A DNA stretch of 64,000 bases from Vreelandella massiliensis (GTDB lineage Bacteria > Pseudomonadota > Gammaproteobacteria > Pseudomonadales > Halomonadaceae), in contig NZ_LT699744.1 of NCBI RefSeq assembly GCF_900155385.1, forward strand, positions 730,012 through 794,011, in the 5' to 3' direction. The notes below the pieces were generated by a model. It made no database searches. It had not been told where the DNA came from and worked only from the letters and a program-made list of their open reading frames with translations. Numbering within the stretch: position 1 is the stretch's first letter; every line of letters starts with the position of its first letter. The translations under genes were made by a program, and so were the position numbers. Below are positions 8,320 to 17,974 of the stretch, in pieces.

Positions 8320-9489
8320 ATGCTCTCCCCGAGCCAAGAAGAGATCATCAAAGCCACCGCCCCTGTGGTGGCCGAACACCTAGAAACCATCACCCAGCGC
8401 TTTTACCCATTGATGTTCGCGCGCTACCCGCAGGTCATGCCGCTGTTCAACCAAACGCATCAACAAAACGGTGGTCAGCCGCGTGCATTGGCAAAATCGG
8501 TGCTTGCTTACGTGCAGCTGCGCCAATCCCCGGCGCAAGCGCGCGCCACCCTGGAAACGGTGGTCAATAAGCATGTGTCACTGGATATCCAGCCAGAGCA
8601 CTATCCGATTGTTGGCGAGTGCCTCATGGCGGCGATCGGTGAGGTGCTGGGGGATGCCGTGACACCCGAGGTGGCTGACGCCTGGAGCGCGCTGTATCAG
8701 GAGCTGGCCGACCTGCTGATTGAACTCGAAGCTGAGCGTTATAGCGCCTTTGAGCAACAGCCCGGTGGCTGGCGCGGGCCGCGTCGCTTCCGAATCGCTG
8801 CCACGCACCAAGAGAGTCGCGTGATCCGCTCGTTTATCCTAGAGCCCGAAGATGGGGGGCCAGTGGCCGCGCACGTCCCGGGGCAGTACATTGGCGTGAA
8901 GCTTGAGATCGACGGGGAGCCGGTTTATCGCCACTATAGCCTGTCCGATACGCCCAACGGCCGCTCCTACCGGCTCTCTATCAAGCGCGAGGAGAGTGGC
9001 GTTGCAAGCCGCTACTTTCACGACCGCATGCGCGTGGGCGATACGCTCGCGCTTTTACCGCCCGCGGGGGAGTTGACGCTCAGCGGTGATGAAGAGCCGC
9101 TGATACTGATCAGCGGTGGAGTTGGCCAAACGCCCCTGTTGCCGATTGCCAAACAAGCGCTAGAGCAGGGCCGCCGGGTAACGTACCTGCACGCCGCGCT
9201 GGATGCCGAGCATCACGCCTTTGCCGAGACGCTGGCCGAACTGCGCAAGACGCACCCTGAGACGCTCAACACCATTACCGTGTACGAACGGGACGACAGC
9301 GGCGATTACCAGGGGCGTATTAATCACGCGCTGCTGGCGGATTATGTGCCGTCACAGGCGCGCTGCTACTTTGTTGGGCCACACGGCTTTATGGTCGCGG
9401 TCAACCAGGGGTTGGAGCGTTTGGGCGTGCCAGCGGAAAGGCGCCATTTCGAGCACTTTGGACCGGCCGAGGCACTCGGCGCGGCATGA
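8320..9489 (+). CDS. hmp: Flavohaemoprotein, nitric oxide dioxygenase
   Basis: 389 residues. A globin domain (about 1-138) has the proximal-His segment VNKHVSLDIQPEHY. The FAD domain (about 150-255) has RHYSLSD, and the NAD domain (about 260-385) has GGVGQTPLLPI and the C-terminal HFEHFGP motif. It oxidises NO to nitrate with O2 and NAD(P)H in the cytoplasm. The length and domain order are full and canonical. GAGG lies 6 bp before the ATG. It is divergent from nsrR with a strong NsrR operator between them, and convergent with the ybaN-like gene (15-bp gap). Confidence 0.95.
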   Translation: MLSPSQEEIIKATAPVVAEHLETITQRFYPLMFARYPQVMPLFNQTHQQNGGQPRALAKSVLAYVQLRQSPAQARATLETVVNKHVSLDIQPEHYPIVGECLMAAIGEVLGDAVTPEVADAWSALYQELADLLIELEAERYSAFEQQPGGWRGPRRFRIAATHQESRVIRSFILEPEDGGPVAAHVPGQYIGVKLEIDGEPVYRHYSLSDTPNGRSYRLSIKREESGVASRYFHDRMRVGDTLALLPPAGELTLSGDEEPLILISGGVGQTPLLPIAKQALEQGRRVTYLHAALDAEHHAFAETLAELRKTHPETLNTITVYERDDSGDYQGRINHALLADYVPSQARCYFVGPHGFMVAVNQGLERLGVPAERRHFEHFGPAEALGAA

Positions 9490-9504
9490 TCTAGCAAAAG
9501 AAGC

Positions 9505-9870
9505 TTAGCAGGTATCAGGGCGGGTCAGAATAAAGCTGGAAACCGCGCAGAAGAAGAGCGCCATCGCCACCAGCAGCATAGCGCCGACGCCCGTCCACCA
9601 GAGCATGCCAAAGCTCATTGCCATCAGCACAATGGCCGCCCCCTTGGCGCGGCGCGGGATGGCTCGCTGTTCGCGCCAAGCATGCAGATAAGGGCCAAAA
9701 CGTGGGTGGTGGTAGAGCCACTGCGCTAGGCGAGGCGAGCCTTTGGTGGCGGCCCATAAGGCCAAAAGCAGAAACGGCGTGGTGGGCAGCAGGGGTAGCA
9801 CAATGCCCGCCACACCCAACCCGATACAGAGGTAGGCGAGTGCGCACCAAACGATTTGAGTCAGCCGCAT
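9505..9870 (-). CDS. YbaN/DUF454 family inner-membrane protein
   Basis: 121 residues with hydrophobic segments near 5-45 and 75-112 and the family hallmark LPLLPTTPFLLLALWAATKGSPRLAQWL. Function of the family is unknown. It is the last gene of a minus-strand set with sirB and nnrS (42-bp gap). DUF454 genes are often found close to nitrate respiration or haem-related genes, so an accessory role in NO or respiratory metabolism is plausible but not shown. Confidence 0.85.
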   Translation of the reverse strand: MRLTQIVWCALAYLCIGLGVAGIVLPLLPTTPFLLLALWAATKGSPRLAQWLYHHPRFGPYLHAWREQRAIPRRAKGAAIVLMAMSFGMLWWTGVGAMLLVAMALFFCAVSSFILTRPDTC

Positions 9871-9912
9871 CTATTTCCCTCCCTTTTCTGCCTTGCGCGT
9901 TGCGCTATTTCA

Positions 9913-10299
9913 TCACCCTAGCCAGGAGAGCGGGGTGCGCTGAATCGCGGCACCCAGCATATAGATAAATACCACCACGGCGGCTAAGGCAAAGCCAGCC
10001 CGCTTCGCTGGCGTTTTGGCTCGCTTAATGGCCATGGTGCCAAGCACGATATAGAGGATCAGCGCGACAAGTTTAGCGCTGAGCCAGCCCGGCAGCGGCC
10101 AGAAATTGAGCGTAATAGCGAGCAGTACCCCGAATGTCAGCAGCGCCGTGTCGATAACATGGGGCACTACCTTGACCCAGCGTGCCTGTAACATCGGCGT
10201 TTCCCGCACCGCCCAGACCGCGCGTACAATAAAGAACAGCAGGCTCAGATACGCCATCGAAATATGCAGGTGTTTAAGCATTACATAGTGTTCCGCCAC
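9913..10299 (-). CDS. SirB2-family membrane protein
   Basis: 128 residues with four predicted helices and conserved early histidines (LKHLHISMAYLS), followed by PHVIDTALL and the LGTMAIKRAKT loop typical of SirB2. The family is small and uncharacterised despite the name (invasion gene expression up-regulator). It lies 47 bp after nnrS on the same strand. The His residues could bind haem or metal, as in other four-helix membrane cytochromes, but that is inference. Confidence 0.85.
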   Translation of the reverse strand: MAEHYVMLKHLHISMAYLSLLFFIVRAVWAVRETPMLQARWVKVVPHVIDTALLTFGVLLAITLNFWPLPGWLSAKLVALILYIVLGTMAIKRAKTPAKRAGFALAAVVVFIYMLGAAIQRTPLSWLG

Positions 10300-10346
10300 G
10301 CTAATCCCCTTGTCGATACGGGTTCTACCAGAGACAGCGCGCGCCG

Positions 10347-11540
10347 CTAACCGTTCTTGCCGTCCGGGCGGGCGCTGAGCAGAGGCACGCTATAGTGCAA
10401 TACAAAGACCAGATAGCTTAAGCACCAGATAATGATAACAGCGCTATAGACCCAATGGCTCGATTGCGGAAACAGCACAAGCCACACCGAGCGTAAAAGG
10501 GCGGCGACCAAAAGGCCCGCCAGCGCGATACCGATACCCGGTAGTGTCCGGATGACACGCCCGGTGTGGCCGAGCGAAACCCGCGCCATCATCGCCAGCA
10601 TCATGGTGCCGATACTGCCTATCGCCAAGGCGTGCAGGGCGGTTTCCACCCGTTGTCCGGTGAAAAGCTGCCACGCCCACATCAAAAGCCCCAGGGAAAT
10701 AAACGCATAGCTGACATGCAGCCCCCAGAGAAGCGGTTCGCGCACGCTTAACCAGCCTTGCCAGCGCGCCAAGCGCCACGCATTGGCGCTGGCGGTGATC
10801 ACCAAAAGCACGGTCAGCAAAACGTTCGCCCGCACATCGCTCAGGGTGATCACTGTTTGTAGCAGCACCACCGCGCCGATGGCGCCGAGACTTGTGAGCT
10901 CAATAATGCGCCGAGGTTCGGGTTGTTTAACCCCGAGCTTGCGCGAGGTGAAAAACGGAATCACCCGGCCGCCGAGCAGCACCATTAGCGCGGTAATGAG
11001 AAAAAGCGTCAAGTGCCCCGCTTCGCGGATCAGCAACCCATCGCCTTGCAGGGCGCCCCAGTGCATCATTGCGTTCGCCAGGGCGAGCAGTAAAAGCACC
11101 GGCACGAAGAGTAAATTGCGCCACATACGCGCGGCCACCACGCGCTTGCCCATCACCCAGGCGACCAGCGGCAAAAAGGCCACGTCCACCAGCAGCAAAA
11201 ACCAGCCGGGCAGCATCGGCGCGTAGGCCAGCAGTAGCCGCGCGGCAAGCCAAAGGAGCACCAGCGCCAACAGCGGCCCGCCAGAGAGGCTGGGGCGTCC
11301 CGTCCAGTTCTGCACGGCGGTGAGCAAAAAGCCCGTCATAACGGCGCTGGCGAAGCCAAACAGCATCTCGTGCTGATGCCACCACAACATGCCACCGTAG
11401 GGCGTAATCCACAGGTTACCGTGCCAGAAGGCGAGCCACGCCAGCATCGCGAGCACACTGAACAGGGCGCCAAGCAGAAAGAAGGGCCGAAAAGCCAGCC
11501 GCAGCAGCGGGAAGCGTTGAGATAGCGCGGGGTCGCTCAT
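10347..11540 (-). CDS. nnrS: NnrS family protein
   Basis: 397 residues with about 12 transmembrane helices. The N-terminus FPLLRLAFRPFFLLGALF and the segment MLWWHQHEMLFGFA are NnrS signatures, as are HALAIGSIGTMMLAMMARVSLGHTGR and the HYSVPLL end. NnrS proteins are haem- and copper-containing membrane proteins linked to resistance to NO stress. The first gene of an nnrS-sirB-ybaN set, divergent from narG. The 305-bp gap holds an NsrR-like box, an FNR-type box and a NarL-like dyad. Likely induced by NO produced during nitrate respiration. Confidence 0.92.
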   Translation of the reverse strand: MSDPALSQRFPLLRLAFRPFFLLGALFSVLAMLAWLAFWHGNLWITPYGGMLWWHQHEMLFGFASAVMTGFLLTAVQNWTGRPSLSGGPLLALVLLWLAARLLLAYAPMLPGWFLLLVDVAFLPLVAWVMGKRVVAARMWRNLLFVPVLLLLALANAMMHWGALQGDGLLIREAGHLTLFLITALMVLLGGRVIPFFTSRKLGVKQPEPRRIIELTSLGAIGAVVLLQTVITLSDVRANVLLTVLLVITASANAWRLARWQGWLSVREPLLWGLHVSYAFISLGLLMWAWQLFTGQRVETALHALAIGSIGTMMLAMMARVSLGHTGRVIRTLPGIGIALAGLLVAALLRSVWLVLFPQSSHWVYSAVIIIWCLSYLVFVLHYSVPLLSARPDGKNG

Positions 11541-11636
11541 GTCATTTCACCTTTTATCTTAGTCGCCGTTATCTCGCCAAAACGCCGTGGGATATTACTT
11601 GAGTGTATTAGTCGGGCTTTGGATATAGTAATAAAG

Positions 11637-11653
11637 ATGCTCTATTAATGCAT
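11637..11653. promoter_or_regulatory. NsrR-like box upstream of nnrS
   Basis: ATGCTCTATTAATGCAT is a 17-bp imperfect dyad (6 of 8 pairs). Its right half matches the NsrR half-site ATGCATTT at 7 of 8 positions and the left half at 5 of 8. Spacing equals that of the core of the hmp operator. It lies 97 bp upstream of nnrS and abuts the FNR-type site. Confidence 0.42.
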
Positions 11654-11665
11654 GATTTGGGTCAA
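11652..11665. promoter_or_regulatory. FNR/DNR box of the narG-nnrS gap
   Basis: ATGAT-TTGG-GTCAA matches TTGAT-N4-ATCAA at 8 of 10 positions. If centred at -41.5 for narG, transcription would start near 11700, with TATCTC at 11689-11694 as a possible -10. The DNR-like regulator encoded at the end of this same cluster, or FNR, could bind here and serve both directions. Confidence 0.5.
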
Positions 11666-11709
11666 ACGTAACGCCTTTGCATCGCCCCTATCTCCAGGTA
11701 TTGGCGGAA

Positions 11710-11729
11710 GCTATCCCCTAAGGGGTAGC
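11710..11729. promoter_or_regulatory. NarL-like dyad before narG
   Basis: GCTATCCCCTAAGGGGTAGC is a 20-bp near-perfect palindrome. It contains one perfect NarL heptamer (AGGGGTA, 11721-11727), a 2-bp spacer and a degenerate second heptamer (5 of 7). It lies about 117 bp before the narG ATG. The match is visible; its position relative to the start of transcription is unknown. Confidence 0.5.
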
Positions 11730-11845
11730 AGGGGGCTATATGGAGGTAACCGGGCAGAAATCGGCTGTTTAATCACCCAGAATCGATCTCCAAGGTGCCT
11801 GTGTTTCAGGTGATTGCTTTCCTTCGAGAAGCCTGGAGATCGACC

Positions 11846-14800
11846 ATGAGTCATTTCATTGACCGGCTAAATTTTTTCCGCAAAGCGCGTGAGCCCTTTG
11901 CTAATGAGCACGGCGAACTTCGCCAAGAAGATCGCCAGTGGGAAGATAGCTACCGCCGCCGCTGGCAGCACGACAAGGTGGTGCGCTCCACCCACGGGGT
12001 GAACTGCACCGGTTCGTGCAGCTGGAAAATCTACGTCAAAAATGGCCTGGTGACCTGGGAAACTCAGCAGACCGACTACCCACGCACCCGTCCCGACCTC
12101 CCCAATCACGAGCCGCGCGGCTGCCCACGGGGGGCGAGCTACTCCTGGTACATGTACAGCGCCAACCGCTTGAAGTACCCGCTGGTGCGTAAGCCGCTGC
12201 TGAAACTGTGGCGGGAAGCGCTTGAGCTGAAAAAAGACCCGGTCGACGCCTGGGCCTACATTGTCGAGGATCCGCAAAAGACCAAAGAGTACAAGCGCGC
12301 ACGTGGCCGCGGCGGCTTTGTCCGCGGTAACTGGGACGAGCTTAACGAGTTGGTCGCCGCCTCCAATGTCTACACCGCTAAGCAGTACGGGCCGGATCGC
12401 ATTATTGGGTTTTCGCCGATTCCCGCTATGTCCATGGTCAGCTACGCCGCCGGTAGCCGCTACCTGTCGCTGATCGGCGGCGTCTGCATGAGCTTCTACG
12501 ACTTCTACTGCGACCTGCCGCCGGCCTCGCCGATGACCTGGGGTGAGCAGACTGACGTACCCGAATCCGCCGACTGGTACAACTCAGGCTACATCATCGC
12601 CTGGGGCTCAAACGTACCGCAGACACGTACGCCGGATGCGCACTTTTTCACCGAAGTGCGCTACAAGGGCACCAAGACGGTCTCCATCACCCCGGACTAC
12701 GCCGAGGTCTCCAAGCTCACCGATGAATGGATGAGCGCGAAGCAGGGCACCGATGCCGCGCTTGGCCTGGCCATGGGCCATGTGATTCTTAAAGAGTTTC
12801 ACCTGGAGAAGCCGAGCGCCTACTTCACCGACTACGTGCGCCGTTATACCGACATGCCGTTTCTGGTGGAGCTCGAGAAGCGTGAAGACGGCAGCTACGC
12901 CCCGGGTCGCCAGCTGCGCGCATCCGACTTCGATGAAAGCCTCGGCCAGGACAACAACCCCGAGTGGAAGACCGTGGCCTGGGACGAGAATCGCGACCAG
13001 CTCGTAGTACCGCGCGGCTCCATCGGCTTTCGCTGGGGCGAGAAGGAGGAGAACCAGGGCAAGTGGAACCTGGAATCCCTGGATGCCGAGGGCACCGAGA
13101 TCAAGCCACTTTTAACCCTTGCCGAGAAGCACGACGAGGTGGCTAGGGTCGCCTTTCCCTACTTCGGCGGCATCGAGCACGAGCACTTCGACCACGTCAA
13201 GAGCGAAGGTGCCGCCGACGATCTACTGTTCCACGCGCTGCCCGCCAAGCGCATGAAGAAGGCCGACGGCAGCGAGATGCTTGCGGTCACGGTGTTCGAT
13301 CTGATGTGCGCCAACTACGGCATCGACCGAGGCCTTGGCAAAGAGGGCGAGGACGACGGCGCGACCTCCTTCGATCAGCTCCGACCCTACACACCGGCGT
13401 GGCAAGAGAAGATCACTGGCGTACCGGCAGAGCAGTGCCTGCGCATCGCCCGGGAGTTTGCCGACAACGCCGACAAGACCCATGGGCGCAGCATGATCAT
13501 CGTCGGTGCCGGGATGAACCACTGGTACCACATGGACATGAACTACCGTGGCCTGATCAACATGCTGGTCATGTGCGGCTGCATTGGTCAGAGCGGTGGA
13601 GGCTGGGCCCACTACGTCGGCCAAGAGAAGCTGCGCCCGCAGACCGGCTGGTTGCCGCTGGCCTTCGGCTTGGATTGGACCCGCCCGCCGCGGCACATGA
13701 ACTCCACTTCCTTCTTCTATAACCACTCGTCGCAGTGGCGCTACGAGAAGCTTGAGATCAAGGAGATTCTCTCGCCGCTGGCCAAGGCCGAGGACTACCC
13801 CGGCAGCCTGATCGACTTTAATGTGCGCGCCGAGCGCATGGGCTGGCTGCCCTCCGCGCCGCAGCTAAATACCAACCCGCTGCGCCTGGCGAAGAAAGCC
13901 GAGGAAGCCGGCATGTCGACCAGGGAGTACGCCGTCGAGCAGCTCAAGAAGGGCGAGCTGGCCTTTGCCGCGGAAGACCCGGACGACCCCCAGAACTTCC
14001 CGCGCAACCTCTTCATCTGGCGCTCTAATTTGTTAGGGGCCTCAGGCAAGGGGCACGACTACATGCTCAAGTACCTGCTGGGCGCTAACCACGGCATCCA
14101 GGGCGAGGACCTGGGCAAGATGGACGGCGTGCTCCCCGAGGAGGTCAACTGGAAGCATGAGGCCGCCGAGGGCAAACTCGACCTGCTGGTGACGCTGGAT
14201 TTCCGCATGTCGACCACCTGCCTCTACTCAGACATCGTGTTTCCCACGGCCACTTGGTACGAGAAAAACGATCTCAATACCTCGGACATGCACCCCTTCA
14301 TTCACCCGCTGACGGCGGCTACCGACCCCGCGTGGGAGTCGCGCAGCGACTGGGATATTTACAAGGGCATCGCTAAGGCCTTCTCCAGGGTCTGCGAGGG
14401 GCATCTGGGCGAGGAGACCGATCTTGTCACCCTGCCGCTGCAGCACGACTCCCCCGGCGAACTTGCTCAAGTGGATGTTAAAGATTGGAAGAAGGGCGAG
14501 TGCGAGCCCATTCCCGGCAAGACCATGCCGGCGCTGATGGAAGTGCAGCGCCACTACCCCGAGACCTTTGAACGCTTTACCTCGCTTGGCCCGGCGCTTG
14601 AGAAACTGGGTAACGGCGGCAAGGGCATCAACTGGAACACCGATTCCGAAGTCGAGCTGTTAGGCAAGCTCAACAAGCGCAAAGGGGAAGGTTCTTCTAA
14701 AGGGCGTCCGTGCATCGAGTCGGCCATCGACGCCGCCGAAACCGTGCTGACCCTCGCACCGGAGACCAACGGCCAAGTCGCGGTGAAAGCCTGGGGGGCG

Positions 14801-15622
14801 CTGTCCAAGATTACCGGGCGCGACCACACCCACCTGGCGCTGCCCAAGGAAGACGAGAAGATCCGTTTCCGGGATGTGGTGGCCCAGCCGCGCAAAATTA
14901 TCTCCAGCCCCACCTGGTCTGGGCTTGAGGACGAACACGTCTCCTACAACGCCGGGTATACCAACGTCCACGAGCTGATTCCGTGGCGCACGGTCAGCGG
15001 TCGTCAACAGTTCTATCAGGACCACCCCTGGATGCGCGCCTTCGGTGAAAGCCTGCTGGTGTACCGTCCGCCCATCGACACCAAGACGGTCGCGGGCCTC
15101 AAAGGGACCAAGAGTAACGGTAATCCTGAAATCGCACTCAACTGGATCACCCCGCATCAGAAGTGGGGTATCCACTCCACCTACTCCGACAACCAGATGA
15201 TGCAGACCCTGTCCCGCGGTGGCCCTATCGTCTGGATGTCCGAGGAAGACGCCAGGTCCATCGGGATCGAGGACAACGACTGGGTGGAGCTCTACAACGC
15301 CAACGGCGCCATCGCCGCCCGCGCGGTGGTCAGCCAGCGGGTCAAGACCGGCATGGTAATGATGTATCACGCCCAGGAGCGACTGGTGAACATCCCCGGC
15401 TCGGAGATCTCTGGCACCCGGGGTGGTATCCACAACTCGGTCACGCGTATCTGCCCCAAGCCGACCCACATGATCGGCGGCTACGCACAGCTGTCTTACA
15501 GCTTCAACTACTACGGCACCGTCGGCTCCAACCGGGATGAATTCGTCATCGTACGCAAGATGAAGAAGATCGACTGGCTGGATGGCGAAGGCAACGATTA
15601 TGAGCAGGAGGCTGTGAAATGA
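11846..15622 (+). CDS. narG: Respiratory nitrate reductase alpha subunit
   Basis: 1258-residue molybdo-bisMGD catalytic subunit reducing nitrate to nitrite on the cytoplasmic face of the membrane. The N-terminus MSHFIDRLNFFRK is the canonical NarG start, chosen over an upstream in-frame ATG at 11795 because GGAG lies 7 bp before it. FS0 Fe-S ligands His50, Cys54, Cys58 and Cys93 are present. The Mo-ligand Asp lies in the segment CDLPPASPMTWGEQTD. No twin-arginine leader is needed in this family beyond the vestigial N-terminus. First gene of narGHJI; its stop overlaps the narH start (ATGA). Confidence 0.97.
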   Translation: MSHFIDRLNFFRKAREPFANEHGELRQEDRQWEDSYRRRWQHDKVVRSTHGVNCTGSCSWKIYVKNGLVTWETQQTDYPRTRPDLPNHEPRGCPRGASYSWYMYSANRLKYPLVRKPLLKLWREALELKKDPVDAWAYIVEDPQKTKEYKRARGRGGFVRGNWDELNELVAASNVYTAKQYGPDRIIGFSPIPAMSMVSYAAGSRYLSLIGGVCMSFYDFYCDLPPASPMTWGEQTDVPESADWYNSGYIIAWGSNVPQTRTPDAHFFTEVRYKGTKTVSITPDYAEVSKLTDEWMSAKQGTDAALGLAMGHVILKEFHLEKPSAYFTDYVRRYTDMPFLVELEKREDGSYAPGRQLRASDFDESLGQDNNPEWKTVAWDENRDQLVVPRGSIGFRWGEKEENQGKWNLESLDAEGTEIKPLLTLAEKHDEVARVAFPYFGGIEHEHFDHVKSEGAADDLLFHALPAKRMKKADGSEMLAVTVFDLMCANYGIDRGLGKEGEDDGATSFDQLRPYTPAWQEKITGVPAEQCLRIAREFADNADKTHGRSMIIVGAGMNHWYHMDMNYRGLINMLVMCGCIGQSGGGWAHYVGQEKLRPQTGWLPLAFGLDWTRPPRHMNSTSFFYNHSSQWRYEKLEIKEILSPLAKAEDYPGSLIDFNVRAERMGWLPSAPQLNTNPLRLAKKAEEAGMSTREYAVEQLKKGELAFAAEDPDDPQNFPRNLFIWRSNLLGASGKGHDYMLKYLLGANHGIQGEDLGKMDGVLPEEVNWKHEAAEGKLDLLVTLDFRMSTTCLYSDIVFPTATWYEKNDLNTSDMHPFIHPLTAATDPAWESRSDWDIYKGIAKAFSRVCEGHLGEETDLVTLPLQHDSPGELAQVDVKDWKKGECEPIPGKTMPALMEVQRHYPETFERFTSLGPALEKLGNGGKGINWNTDSEVELLGKLNKRKGEGSSKGRPCIESAIDAAETVLTLAPETNGQVAVKAWGALSKITGRDHTHLALPKEDEKIRFRDVVAQPRKIISSPTWSGLEDEHVSYNAGYTNVHELIPWRTVSGRQQFYQDHPWMRAFGESLLVYRPPIDTKTVAGLKGTKSNGNPEIALNWITPHQKWGIHSTYSDNQMMQTLSRGGPIVWMSEEDARSIGIEDNDWVELYNANGAIAARAVVSQRVKTGMVMMYHAQERLVNIPGSEISGTRGGIHNSVTRICPKPTHMIGGYAQLSYSFNYYGTVGSNRDEFVIVRKMKKIDWLDGEGNDYEQEAVK

Positions 15623-17181
15623 AGATCCGCTCCCAAGTAGGCATGGTCCTCAACCTTGACAAGTGCATCGGGTGTCACACCTGCTCGGTGACGTGTAAAA
15701 ACGTCTGGACCAGTCGCGAAGGCGTCGAGTACGCCTGGTTCAACAACGTCGAGACCAAGCCCGGCATCGGTTATCCCAAGGAGTGGGAGAATCAAGCGAA
15801 ATGGAAAGGCGGCTGGATGCGCCGCCGTGACGGTAAGATCGAGCCGAAGATCGGTGGCAAGTGGCGGGTGCTGGCAAACATTTTCGCTAACCCGGATTTG
15901 CCCGAGATCGACGACTACTACGAGCCATTCACGTTTGATTATCAGCACCTGCACACGGCCAAGGAGAGCAAGCACCAACCCATCGCCCGGCCGCGCTCGC
16001 TGGTATCGGGCGAGCGGATGAAAAAGATCGAATGGGGCCCGAACTGGGAAGAGATCCTCGGCGGCGAGTTCGCCAAGCGCCGCAAAGACACCAACTTCGA
16101 GAAAGTACAGGCCGATATTTATGGCCAGTTTGAAAACACCTTCATGATGTACTTGCCGCGTCTGTGCGAGCACTGCCTGAACCCCACCTGCGTGGCAAGT
16201 TGCCCAAGCGGGGCGATCTACAAGCGCGAAGAAGACGGCATCGTGCTGATCGACCAGGACAAGTGCCGCGGCTGGCGGATGTGCATCTCCGGCTGCCCCT
16301 ACAAAAAGATCTACTACAACTGGAAAAGCGGTAAATCCGAGAAGTGTATCTTCTGCTATCCGCGCATCGAGAACGGCCAACCGACGATCTGCTCGGAAAC
16401 CTGCGTGGGCCGCATCCGCTATCTGGGCGTGTTGCTGTATGACGCCGATCGCATCGAGGAAGTGGCAAGCTCGCCCAGCGAGCAGGATTTGTATCACCGC
16501 CAGCGCGAAATCTTCCTCGACCCCAACGACCCGGAAGTGATCGCTCAGGCGAAGAAGGACGGCATTACCGATAACGTCATTAAGGCCGCGCAAGCGTCGC
16601 CGGTTTACAAGCTGGCGATGGACTGGGGCCTGGCGTTGCCGCTACACCCCGAGTACCGCACGCTGCCGATGGTGTGGTACGTGCCGCCGCTGTCGCCGAT
16701 TCAGTCCGCCGCTGAGGCCGGCAAGGTCGAGTTTGAGGGCGTGATGCCCAAGATCGAATCCTTGCGCATTCCGGTGAAGTACCTGGCCAACATGCTCACC
16801 GCCGGGGAGGAGGCACCGGTAGTGCTGGCGCTCAAGCGCCTGATGGCCATGCGCCTCTACATGCGCGGCAAGCACGTCGAAGGCAGCGCCAATACCGAGG
16901 TGCTCGATGAGGTGGATTTAACCCAAGCCCAGGTCGAGGAGATGTACCGCTATCTGGCGATCGCCGATTACGAAGACCGCTTCGTGATTCCGACCAGCCA
17001 CCGTGAAATGGCCACCGATGCCTTCCCTGAGCGCGGCGGCTGCGGCTTTAGCTTTGGTGATGGCTGTCATGGTGAGAGCACCCCGAGCCTGTTTAACGGT
17101 CGCTCGACCACGTCCACCCTGGTCAGGCCTGTCGAGAGCTTTGACCCACAGGCACAAAGCGAGGAGGCGCGTCATGGGTAA
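15619..17181 (+). CDS. narH: Respiratory nitrate reductase beta subunit
   Basis: 520-residue Fe-S subunit that passes electrons from NarI to NarG. Four cysteine groups are visible: CIGCHTCSVTCKN near residue 16, CEHCLNPTCVASC, CRGWRMCISGC (where Trp replaces a Cys, giving the 3Fe-4S cluster) and CIFC...CSETC. This is the exact NarH pattern. The last 8 bases overlap the narJ start. The length agrees with E. coli NarH (512). Confidence 0.97.
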   Translation: MKIRSQVGMVLNLDKCIGCHTCSVTCKNVWTSREGVEYAWFNNVETKPGIGYPKEWENQAKWKGGWMRRRDGKIEPKIGGKWRVLANIFANPDLPEIDDYYEPFTFDYQHLHTAKESKHQPIARPRSLVSGERMKKIEWGPNWEEILGGEFAKRRKDTNFEKVQADIYGQFENTFMMYLPRLCEHCLNPTCVASCPSGAIYKREEDGIVLIDQDKCRGWRMCISGCPYKKIYYNWKSGKSEKCIFCYPRIENGQPTICSETCVGRIRYLGVLLYDADRIEEVASSPSEQDLYHRQREIFLDPNDPEVIAQAKKDGITDNVIKAAQASPVYKLAMDWGLALPLHPEYRTLPMVWYVPPLSPIQSAAEAGKVEFEGVMPKIESLRIPVKYLANMLTAGEEAPVVLALKRLMAMRLYMRGKHVEGSANTEVLDEVDLTQAQVEEMYRYLAIADYEDRFVIPTSHREMATDAFPERGGCGFSFGDGCHGESTPSLFNGRSTTSTLVRPVESFDPQAQSEEARHG

Positions 17182-17962
17182 CGTCGCAGAAACCCTGCTA
17201 CCGGCCGCGCAGGAAGAGATGTTGAGCCTGCGCGTTCTGGCTCGGCTGCTCGACTACCCCAGTGCCGAGCTACAGCAAGCCGCCGGCGAGTTGATTGAAT
17301 TGATCGATGCAGAAAAGCGCTGGCCTCCTGCTCTGCGCGCACAACTCATGACCTGGTGCCAGTCCCTAGCCGACACAGATCTTTTGGAGCTGCAGTCTGA
17401 GTACGTGGCCCTGTTTGATAAGGGACATGCGACCTCGCTTTTGCTCTTCGAGCACGTTCATGGCGAATCCCGCGATCGTGGGCAGGCCATGGTCGACTTG
17501 ATGAACGAGTATCAGGCGGCCGGATTTGAACTCGATGCGCGGGAGTTGCCCGATTACTTACCGCTATTTCTAGAGTACCTCTCTACCCGCCCGGAAGAAG
17601 AGATCGCCCGTTGGCTGGGCGAAATTCGCCACATCCTGGCGCTGCTGACCGCGCGTTTGGAGGAGCGCGGGGCGGATTACGCGCTGGTGCCTTACGCACT
17701 TCTGGCGCTGATCGGCGCCGAGATGGAGGCCGAGGCGCATCGCGACGAAGTCAAAGCCGAGGCGCCCGACGACACGCCCGAAGCGTTGGATGCCGTGTGG
17801 GAGGAGGAGGCGGTGCGTTTCTCCGCCGCGTCCGACCAGGATTGCGCGCTGCAGTCCGCCGAAGGGCGCCGCCTTGCCGAACGCAAGCGCAGCGTGCCAA
17901 GTGACCCCATCACCATCATGCCAAGCCCCGACCCCGCCGGTCGTGGTGTAAGCGATCGCTAA
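17174..17962 (+). CDS. narJ: Nitrate reductase assembly chaperone NarJ
   Basis: 262 residues, a cytoplasmic TorD/NarJ-type chaperone needed for cofactor insertion into NarG. LRVLARLLDYP at the start and LFEHVHGESRDRGQAMVDL are NarJ hallmarks, with YLPLFLEYLS following. The start at 17174 is chosen because GAGGAGG at 17161-17167 precedes it; a longer in-frame opening from 17003 lies inside narH. The C-terminal 60 residues are polar and low in similarity to the core, somewhat longer than in E. coli (236). Confidence 0.93.
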   Translation: MGNVAETLLPAAQEEMLSLRVLARLLDYPSAELQQAAGELIELIDAEKRWPPALRAQLMTWCQSLADTDLLELQSEYVALFDKGHATSLLLFEHVHGESRDRGQAMVDLMNEYQAAGFELDARELPDYLPLFLEYLSTRPEEEIARWLGEIRHILALLTARLEERGADYALVPYALLALIGAEMEAEAHRDEVKAEAPDDTPEALDAVWEEEAVRFSAASDQDCALQSAEGRRLAERKRSVPSDPITIMPSPDPAGRGVSDR

Positions 17963-17974
17963 AGGAGAACCGTC

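Noticed and set aside
11795..11845. N-terminal extension of narG
   Set aside because: No ribosome site precedes 11795. The conserved NarG N-terminus starts at 11846 with a well-placed GGAG.
17003..17173. Upstream in-frame extension of narJ inside narH
   Set aside because: Translation is low-complexity and unlike NarJ. The strong GAGGAGG site sets the start at 17174.
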